Source of the DNA: Rubrobacter sp.
GTDB taxonomy: Bacteria; Actinomycetota; Rubrobacteria; Rubrobacterales; Rubrobacteraceae
Direction of reading: 5' to 3'
DNA length: 11,218 nt
Assembly (NCBI GenBank): GCA_016781725.1
Contig: JADDPU010000134.1
Coordinates: forward strand, 1 to 11,218
The translations under genes were made by a program, and so were the position numbers. Below, piece by piece: positions 6,729 through 11,218 of this stretch. Positions within the stretch are counted from its first letter, which is position 1; each line of letters opens with the position of its first letter. The notes below the pieces were generated by a model. The model was not told where the DNA came from. It was given only the letters and a program-made list of their open reading frames with translations, and did no database searches.

Positions 6729-7041
6729 CTGGAGGAGCGCCGCCCGCCGGTCGGCGACGGTGATCGCGATCTACCTACTGTTGTTCTACGTTTTGAGCCG
6801 CACCGCGCCTAAGTCTTTTCCTCTGGACGCTTCGCTTTTGGTAATGGCCCTGTTCTTCTTCTTCGTCTTCACCTTTATCTACGCCTTCGTCGAGCGCAGC
6901 AGGAACCGGCGCATCGAAGCGGCCCGCAAGAAGCAGGCGCCCGAGAAGCCGGCCCGCGCGGAGGGAGATTCCGACGCGTCCGCGCTGAAGGGTCGCCCCA
7001 ACCCGAACACCAGCCGCAAGAAGACCCGCCGCAGGCGCTAG
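6712..7041 (+). CDS. Small two-helix membrane protein with basic tail
   Basis: The 109-residue product has a short basic N-terminus, two hydrophobic helices at about residues 15-30 and 40-60 (the second contains a run of five phenylalanines), and a hydrophilic C-terminal half rich in Lys, Arg and Ala ending KKTRRRR. By the positive-inside rule both ends probably face the cytoplasm. ATG 6712 overlaps the alr end by 17 bases, with GAGG just upstream. The basic tail could touch nucleic acid or membrane phosphates, but no family is recognised. The hydrophobic part is less GC-rich than its surroundings, as expected for Phe-rich codons. Confidence 0.75.
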   Translation: MFEGLNWRSAARRSATVIAIYLLLFYVLSRTAPKSFPLDASLLVMALFFFFVFTFIYAFVERSRNRRIEAARKKQAPEKPARAEGDSDASALKGRPNPNTSRKKTRRRR

Positions 7042-7044
7042 CCT

Positions 7045-7794
7045 TTGGACCTGCGCGCCGCCCTCGCGCCCCCGCTGGATACGGAGGAGCTTCTGGTCGC
7101 CGTCCCCGAGCTCGCCCTGGCCCGCGACCTCGAGGCGAGCGCGTACCACCACCTCGACACCTTCGAGCACGTCCTCGAGGTCGTCCGCGGCGTCGAGCGC
7201 GAGCTTGGGGAGGGCCGGCTCGGCGCCCGCGTCAGGAAGGACCGGGTGCAGGGGCTGCGCCTCGCCGCCCTGCTGCACGACGTAGCCAAGCCCGTGACGC
7301 GCGGCGAATACGAGGGGCGCGTGATCTTTGTCGCCCACGACTCTTTGGGCGCGCGCCTGGTGCGTCGCATCGGCCTCCGCCTGGACCTCTCCGCCGCAGA
7401 GACCGACCTCGCGGCAACCCTTACGGCGCTCCACCTGAAGATAGGCTTCATGAAGCACCCCCGCACCGACTACCCGCCCGACCGTCTAGCCCGCGCCGCA
7501 GGGCCCTTCGGGGAGGAGCTGGCCGTCCTGAGTTGGGCCGACCGCCTCGCCGCGCAGGGGCCGCGCCTCAAGCCCGAGCACCTCGAGCGCCACGAGGAGC
7601 TCTGCGGCGAGTTCGTCCAGGCCAGCCGAGATCTCGGCCCTCACCCGGAGCCTGACTACGAGGGGCTGGCCAAGGGACTCCCTTTCTCCCCGGTCGGCGC
7701 GGACCTCGGGTACGCCGCGACCTGCCTCCGGCTGCTCGTGGCCCGCGGGCTCGAAGAGACGACCGCGCTCGCGCGCCTCCGGCGGCTGCTGTGA
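7045..7794 (+). CDS. HD-domain phosphohydrolase, CCA-enzyme-like HD module
   Basis: The 249-residue protein has the HD metal-binding pattern: His42 in HLDTFEHV, His78-Asp79 in ALLHDVAKP, and a later VAHDSLGARLVRRIGLRLDL region (His98) with His130 in ALHLKIGF. HDVAKPxT followed by FxxHxxxGA resembles the HD domain in the C-terminal half of many bacterial CCA-adding enzymes, but the nucleotidyltransferase domain is absent. The likely activity is metal-dependent phosphate ester hydrolysis; the substrate is unknown. TTG 7045 lies three bases after the previous stop with no clear Shine-Dalgarno, suggesting translational coupling. The C-terminal third is helical and uncharacterised. Confidence 0.85.
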   Translation: MDLRAALAPPLDTEELLVAVPELALARDLEASAYHHLDTFEHVLEVVRGVERELGEGRLGARVRKDRVQGLRLAALLHDVAKPVTRGEYEGRVIFVAHDSLGARLVRRIGLRLDLSAAETDLAATLTALHLKIGFMKHPRTDYPPDRLARAAGPFGEELAVLSWADRLAAQGPRLKPEHLERHEELCGEFVQASRDLGPHPEPDYEGLAKGLPFSPVGADLGYAATCLRLLVARGLEETTALARLRRLL

Positions 7795-7831
7795 GCGGCG
7801 CCTCCGGTGGAAGAGCCAGGTGTCCCTCGTG

Positions 7832-7837
7832 TAGAAT
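7832..7837 (+). promoter_or_regulatory. -10 element before the PspC-domain gene
   Basis: TAGAAT in the 90-base gap after the HD gene resembles a -10 hexamer; no good -35 is visible. It lies downstream of GTG 7807, so that longer start for the next gene would be outside the transcript. This supports the TTG start at 7885. Confidence 0.4.
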
Positions 7838-7884
7838 CGCGCCGACGGCGTAGCGGCCCCTGGGAGGGCCGGGGAGGTGGGGCT

Positions 7885-8085
7885 TTGGGCATCAAGAGGG
7901 CGAGGAGGGACCGCTGGCTGCTCGGGGTCTGCGGGGGCGTGGCCCGCAGCCAGGGGTGGAGCCCTGGGCTGACGCGTCTGGCCACGGCGGTACTCGCGAT
8001 CGCCATACCGGGTTTCAGCCTCGTGCCGGTACTCCTGATCTACATAGTCCTCGGCGCGATCCTCCCCGAGAGCGAGGAGTTCTAG
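7885..8085 (+). CDS. Minimal PspC-domain membrane protein
   Basis: This 66-residue protein is little more than one PspC domain: a basic N-terminus (GIKRARRDRW), the conserved LLGVCGGVA turn at about 12-20, and a hydrophobic region from about 30 to 60 ending GAILPESEEF, the usual PspC close. PspC domains occur in phage-shock stress systems and in many actinobacterial membrane proteins; no PspA or PspB gene is nearby, so a phage-shock role is not shown. TTG 7885 is chosen because GGGGAGG lies seven bases upstream and the PspC domain begins there. The longer frame from GTG 7807 adds low-complexity residues and crosses the promoter-like element. Confidence 0.82.
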   Translation: MGIKRARRDRWLLGVCGGVARSQGWSPGLTRLATAVLAIAIPGFSLVPVLLIYIVLGAILPESEEF

Positions 8086-8089
8086 GCGC

Positions 8090-8719
8090 TTGGACTTCGC
8101 GGAGGCCCAGAAGGAGGCTTTGGGCTGCACGAAGTGCGGGCTGTGCCACTCGAGGACGCAGGTAGTCTTCGGGGAAGGTCCCCTGAACGCCGAGCTGTTC
8201 GTGGTGGGGGAGGCACCCGGCTTCAACGAGGACAAGGAGGGCAAGCCGTTCAGGGGCGCCTCCGGGATGCTCCTCGACAGGCTGCTGGATTCGCTCGAGC
8301 TCGGCCGCGAGAGGGTCTACCTGACATCGCTGGTCAAGTGCAAGCCGCCAGGCTCCCCGCCCCGCCCGCCGAAGCCGTCGGAGATCAGCGCCTGCCGCCC
8401 CTACCTCGTAGCGCAGCTCGCAGCGGTGGACCCGAAGGTCGTGGTCGCGCTCGGGGATCTGGCGAGCCGGGTCCTCACGGGGAGGAAGGAGGCAGTCTCG
8501 CGCATCCGGGGGCGTGCGATCCCGCTGGACGGGCGCTACGTCTTCCCTACGCTCTCGCTCACGCGGGCGCTCTACACCCCGGCGGACCGGGCGCTCCTGA
8601 TCTCGGACTTCTCCCGGCTGCCGGAGCTGCTCGAGGCCGAGCGCCCCTCGACCTACGAGACCCTGAACGTCACCCGCTCCCCGGCCGAGCGCGAACCGGT
8701 CCAGCCGGGGCTCTGGTAG
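8090..8719 (+). CDS. Family-4-like uracil-DNA glycosylase with atypical motif 2
   Basis: The 209-residue protein fits the Fe-S uracil-DNA glycosylase family (UDGa, family 4), which removes uracil from DNA to start base excision repair. Cys13 and Cys16 (GCTKCGLC), Cys84 (VKCKPPG) and Cys102 (ACRPYL) are positioned to bind a 4Fe-4S cluster. Motif 1 is present as GEAPGFNEDKEGKPF, followed by GASGMLLDRLL. Where the family normally has PT-x-HPA-x-LLR, this protein reads PTLSLTRALYTP (residues 153-164), so the His-Pro of motif 2 is absent. It lacks the KRRIH insert of UdgX. Activity may be reduced or altered. TTG 8090 is preceded by GAGGAG ten bases upstream, within the PspC gene end. Confidence 0.86.
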   Translation: MDFAEAQKEALGCTKCGLCHSRTQVVFGEGPLNAELFVVGEAPGFNEDKEGKPFRGASGMLLDRLLDSLELGRERVYLTSLVKCKPPGSPPRPPKPSEISACRPYLVAQLAAVDPKVVVALGDLASRVLTGRKEAVSRIRGRAIPLDGRYVFPTLSLTRALYTPADRALLISDFSRLPELLEAERPSTYETLNVTRSPAEREPVQPGLW

Positions 8720-8736
8720 GCCCGGAAGACCCCGCC

Positions 8737-9201
8737 GTGGAGTTCGAGGGGTTGGACGAGGCAGCCCTCGAGGGGATCGCCGCCAGGGTGGCCGGGGTGT
8801 TGTACCCAGGGGACGTAGTAGTGCTCTCGGGCGAGGTCGGGGCCGGCAAGACTACCTTCGTGCGCGCCGCAGCCCGAACCCTCGGCGTAGAGGGGCGGGT
8901 GACGAGCCCGACCTACCAGCTCGCCCGCGGCTACGAAGGCGTGGCGCGGGGGCGCAGGGTTCGGATCAACCACCTCGACCTCTACCGCGTAGAGGGGATC
9001 GAAGACCACGACGCGCTGGAGCTCGACGACTACCTCGACCCGGGCGCCGTGACCTTCGTCGAGTGGGCCGAGCCCGCGCTCGGCGTCGTCCGGGACCCTA
9101 CCTTCGTGCGCATCTCCCACCAGACCTCGACCACGCGGCGCGTGAGCCTTGAGGGCCCGGTCGCCGAACGCCTCCTCGCGCAGCGTTCGTCGCCGTGCTG
9201 A
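8737..9201 (+). CDS. tsaE: tRNA t6A biosynthesis ATPase TsaE
   Basis: The 154-residue P-loop ATPase belongs to the complex that forms N6-threonylcarbamoyladenosine at position 37 of ANN-decoding tRNAs. The Walker A motif is SGEVGAGKTTF (Lys38). SPTYQLARGY, INHLDLYRVEG, and ELDDYLDPGAVTFVEWAEPA give the rest of the family pattern. GTG 8737 starts 17 bases after the glycosylase stop with GGAAG about eight bases upstream; an upstream open stretch in this frame runs inside the glycosylase gene and lacks family similarity. The C-terminus overlaps the tsaB start by seven bases, as expected for partners of the same complex. Confidence 0.94.
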   Translation: MEFEGLDEAALEGIAARVAGVLYPGDVVVLSGEVGAGKTTFVRAAARTLGVEGRVTSPTYQLARGYEGVARGRRVRINHLDLYRVEGIEDHDALELDDYLDPGAVTFVEWAEPALGVVRDPTFVRISHQTSTTRRVSLEGPVAERLLAQRSSPC

Positions 9202-9863
9202 TCCTGGCCCTCGACGCCTCGACCTCCGTCACGACGGTAGCCCTCGCCCGAGCAGAGGACGGGCGGGAGCTCTTGGCCGAGGTCTCCGTCGCCGTCCGCG
9301 GCGCCTCGGAGGCCCTGCTCCCAGCAGCCCACGCCGCGCTCGACCTCGCAGGGGAGCGTCTGGATTCCGTAGAACGCGTGCTCGTCGGGGTGGGGCCAGG
9401 CACCTTCACCGGCATCCGCATCGCGGCGGCGACGGCCAGGGCGCTCTCCGCGGGCACCGGGGCCGCCCTCTCGAAGAACTCGACCCTGGCCGCCCTCGCC
9501 GCCCCCGCGCTCTCGTGCTCCGACGATGTGCTCGCCGTCCTCGACGCCAGGAGGGGCCAAATCTTCGCCCAGAGGTTCTCTGAGGACGGGCCCACAACCG
9601 GGGTCTCCTGCGTCGGACCAGGTGAGCTGTTCGCCGGGGGAGCCCCGCTCGTCGTCGGCGACGGCGCCGTCCGCTACCGTGGGGTGCTCGCCGGTCTCGG
9701 GAGCCTCCCCCCCGACGGCTCGCCGCTGCACCGGGTCACGGCCGCAGGGCACGTGCTCTCGGGCGACCTCGCCCCCGTACCGGCCGAGGAGGTAGTCCCG
9801 ATCTACGTCCGCGAGCCCGACGCCGAGGTCCGCCGCGACCTCAACCCCTGGAGCCACCCGTGA
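9195..9863 (+). CDS. tsaB: tRNA t6A biosynthesis protein TsaB
   Basis: TsaB is the inactive ASKHA-fold partner that binds TsaD and TsaE for t6A synthesis. The 222-residue product begins LILALDAST, has the VGVGPGTFTGIRI signature near residues 63-76, LDARRGQIFA in the middle, and ends with PIYVREPDAE, all typical. GTG 9195 lies seven bases inside the tsaE end; no strong Shine-Dalgarno is visible, so coupling is likely. The stop overlaps the rimI start by four bases. tsaD, the catalytic subunit, is not found in this window, although it often follows rimI. Confidence 0.94.
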   Translation: MLILALDASTSVTTVALARAEDGRELLAEVSVAVRGASEALLPAAHAALDLAGERLDSVERVLVGVGPGTFTGIRIAAATARALSAGTGAALSKNSTLAALAAPALSCSDDVLAVLDARRGQIFAQRFSEDGPTTGVSCVGPGELFAGGAPLVVGDGAVRYRGVLAGLGSLPPDGSPLHRVTAAGHVLSGDLAPVPAEEVVPIYVREPDAEVRRDLNPWSHP

Positions 9864-10318
9864 GGGAGCCGGTCTTGCGCCGGATGCGGGCCGCCGATCT
9901 ACCGGCGGTCATGGAGATAGACGCCCTCTCTCTTCCCCGGCCGTGGAGCGCGGCGATCTGGCGGGGAGAGCTGGAGAGCCCGCACGCCCTCTACCTGGTG
10001 CTCGAGGAGGAAGGCGACATCTCAGGCCACATCGGGATCCGTCACGTCCTCGGCGAGCTCCACGTGACCACCATCGCCGTCAGGCCCCAGCGCCGCCGCC
10101 GCGGCCACGCCCGCGCCCTCATCGGCGCCGCGTTTGCCGCCTACCCGGAGGCCCGCCTGGCCCACCTGGAAGTCCGCCCTACCAACGCGGCGGCGGTGAC
10201 CCTCTACGAGTCCCTGGGGTTCCGGGCGACCGGGCGCAGGCCCCGTTACTACGGCGACGAGGACGCGCTGCTCATGACCCTGGATCTCGCGGGGGACCCT
10301 TCGCGGGACCGTCGGTAA
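9860..10318 (+). CDS. rimI: Ribosomal protein alanine N-acetyltransferase-like GNAT protein
   Basis: This 152-residue GNAT protein has the acetyl-CoA loop in TIAVRPQRRRRGHARALI (near residues 70-87), LEVRPTNAAAVTLYESLGF, and the RimI-type ending YYGDEDALLMTLDL. RimI acetylates the N-terminal alanine of ribosomal protein S18 in Escherichia coli; actinobacterial homologues may have wider targets. The common tsaB-rimI pairing supports the name. GTG 9860 overlaps the tsaB stop (GTGA). The last 47 bases overlap, tail to tail, a gene on the opposite strand. Confidence 0.9.
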   Translation: MREPVLRRMRAADLPAVMEIDALSLPRPWSAAIWRGELESPHALYLVLEEEGDISGHIGIRHVLGELHVTTIAVRPQRRRRGHARALIGAAFAAYPEARLAHLEVRPTNAAAVTLYESLGFRATGRRPRYYGDEDALLMTLDLAGDPSRDRR

Positions 10319-10544
10319 ACCCGCGGCGCTTCGCGCGCTCCCTGCGGGCTTCCCTGCGGCGACGAAGCTCCTCGGGGGGCTCGAAGGGTTTGAGCAGGAG
10401 GAGCGCCGGGGCCAGGCAGGCCAGAAAAGAGACGAAGAGGCCGCCCGCGATCAAAGGGTCCACAGGACCCCGGGTCAGGTAGATCAAAAACATCGCCAGC
10501 ATCACAAGCGCGATGCCTGCGAACAAGAGCGAGAACGTCCTCAT
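10272..10544 (-). CDS. Small two-helix membrane protein with Arg-rich tail
   Basis: The 90-residue product starts MRTFSLLF and has two hydrophobic helices at about residues 4-24 and 31-51, followed by a very basic segment (PPEELRRRREARRERAKRR) and a Gly/Pro-rich tail. Topology with both ends inside is likely. No family is recognised. ATG 10544 is supported by a TATACT element seven bases upstream, which suggests a leaderless mRNA; the longer open frame to 10625 crosses that element. Its last 47 bases overlap the end of rimI on the other strand, an unusual convergent overlap in a genome with short spacers elsewhere. Confidence 0.7.
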   Translation of the reverse strand: MRTFSLLFAGIALVMLAMFLIYLTRGPVDPLIAGGLFVSFLACLAPALLLLKPFEPPEELRRRREARRERAKRRGFTDGPAKGPPRDPGS

Positions 10545-10557
10545 GGTGCAGAGTATA
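10545..10557 (-). promoter_or_regulatory. -10 element for leaderless minus-strand gene
   Basis: On the minus strand TATACT (complement of 10552-10557) is followed by seven bases and the ATG at 10544. There is no Shine-Dalgarno. A CTGACT hexamer about 19 bases further upstream is a weak -35 candidate. The layout copies those before acpS and the lipid kinase. Confidence 0.55.
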
Positions 10558-10843
10558 GCCCCTCGGCTCGATTGCCAGTCAGCACACCTTGCGGGCCGCG
10601 GAGGGAACTCGGCGGTCGTCTTCATATTGTGGTCGGGATGATGCGAAGGACAGGTCCAACACTATAGGACCGACTGCCGTGTGCCGAAAACGGGGCTGTC
10701 GAGCAAGGAGAGAAGACGTTGAAGGATGAGCCCCGAGGGGTGGCAGGTTTCCTTCATCGAGCGTGGTGCGGAGTAGAAGGAGGTGGTTCTCGACAGCTGA
10801 AGTAAACGTTCGATCGAAGCTGAAGAATAGATCACGGATTACC
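10558..10843 (+). other. Intergenic leader region without a convincing gene
   Basis: This spacer is less GC-rich than the rest of the window and holds no convincing gene. It contains a possible structured element: TGAAGGA at 10720-10726 pairs with TCCTTCA at 10750-10756, enclosing a CCCCGAGGGG mini-hairpin at 10731-10740. The direct repeat AGCTGAAG occurs at 10795-10802 and 10818-10825, next to the palindrome TTCGATCGAA. TATAGG near 10665 is a weak -10 candidate. It probably includes the promoter and 5' leader of the downstream secreted-protein gene. Confidence 0.35.
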
Positions 10844-10858
10844 GAGGAGGTGTTTGGG

Positions 10859-11200
10859 ATGTTCGCCCGTAGAAGCACAACGTCGTTGGTGTTGGCCTTG
10901 ATGTTGATGATCTCGCTGCCCGGCGTGGCGTTTGGCCACGTGTACTACCAAGGTGACGATTACTCGGTGCCCACCGACGGCCGTCACCGGATGGGCGTCT
11001 GCGACCACGAAAGGGACTTCAACGAAGCCTACACCAAGTTCCATCTCTACGATGGATCATTGCACACCCATCGGGATGGTAACGGCGCCACTCCTCCATG
11101 TAGCGTTACTCTCAGATATGGGCTGACAGTCCTCGACCACAAAACGTGTGAGGCCCGCACGTTCCGGCCCGACGTATGCAATAAGGTGTATCTCTCATAG
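10859..11200 (+). CDS. Small secreted four-cysteine protein of unknown function
   Basis: The 113-residue product has a Sec signal peptide (basic FARRS, hydrophobic core about residues 8-20, cleavage probably after AFG at 26), leaving a mature protein that begins HVYYQGDDY. The mature part of about 87 residues has four cysteines (48, 81, 97, 107), enough for two disulfides, many His and Asp residues, and the motif VCDHERD. Short secreted actinobacterial proteins with a similar CDxExD pattern exist, but I cannot name a function. ATG 10859 is preceded by GAGGAGG eight bases upstream, an excellent site; the longer frame from 10763 adds a basic segment before the signal. Codon use is visibly less GC-rich than in the housekeeping genes, which suggests a different origin or low expression. 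Confidence 0.8.
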   Translation: MFARRSTTSLVLALMLMISLPGVAFGHVYYQGDDYSVPTDGRHRMGVCDHERDFNEAYTKFHLYDGSLHTHRDGNGATPPCSVTLRYGLTVLDHKTCEARTFRPDVCNKVYLS

Positions 11201-11218
11201 TCGGCGGAGAGCCTTCTG

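Noticed and set aside
7885..8085. Phage-shock operon around the PspC-domain protein.
   Set aside because: No PspA or PspB gene is adjacent; the neighbours are an HD enzyme and a DNA glycosylase.
8134..8736. A fused upstream extension of tsaE.
   Set aside because: It runs in another frame inside the glycosylase gene; residues are Arg/Gly-rich without similarity to TsaE.
10726..10776. A 16-codon ORF starting ATG in the spacer, a possible leader peptide.
   Set aside because: The nearest good ribosome-binding sequence is about 15 bases away and the peptide has no attenuator-like codon run.
10937..11200. Copper-dependent polysaccharide monooxygenase, because of the predicted N-terminal His.
   Set aside because: The mature chain of about 87 residues is too short and the rest of the family pattern is not visible.

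Overview
The window looks like chromosomal DNA from a high-GC actinomycete, most likely Rubrobacter or a close relative. Reasons: strongly GC-biased third positions, many GTG and TTG starts, -10 elements placed directly before ATG (leaderless mRNAs), and a large TPR regulator of the type common in Rubrobacter. The genus is an inference from gene content and style; no database search was run. I see no rRNA, tRNA, CRISPR array, IS element or phage gene.

Left end (1-1410): the 3' part of a TPR-rich regulator gene, then the C-terminal remnant of an RDD-family membrane protein whose front is missing, then a small lipoprotein gene. A perfect 14-bp hairpin with a T-tract, which has the form of an intrinsic terminator, lies inside the stretch that encodes the lipoprotein signal peptide.

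Centre left (1418-5045): a diacylglycerol-kinase-family lipid kinase on the minus strand and acpS on the plus strand diverge from a 54-bp intergenic region with two opposed -10 elements. acpS is followed by nnr (NAD(P)H-hydrate repair) and a YmdB-type metallophosphoesterase. Both junctions are 4-base stop/start overlaps, using TTG and apparently CTG as starts.

Centre (5046-7794): a new promoter-like element precedes a two-CBS-domain protein, followed by alr (alanine racemase), a small two-helix membrane protein and a stand-alone HD-domain protein related to the HD part of CCA-adding enzymes.

Right (7795-10318): a mini PspC-domain membrane protein, a family-4-like uracil-DNA glycosylase whose motif-2 His-Pro is missing, and tsaE-tsaB-rimI (tRNA t6A modification plus ribosomal protein acetylation). 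tsaD, often nearby, is not in this window.

Right end (10272-11218): a small minus-strand membrane protein overlaps the end of rimI tail to tail. A 314-bp spacer without a convincing gene follows, then a small secreted four-cysteine protein of unknown role.

Most of the window is core housekeeping. I found no convincing undescribed multi-gene system. The unusual points are the terminator inside a signal peptide, the RDD remnant, the likely CTG start, the leaderless promoter set and the atypical glycosylase.
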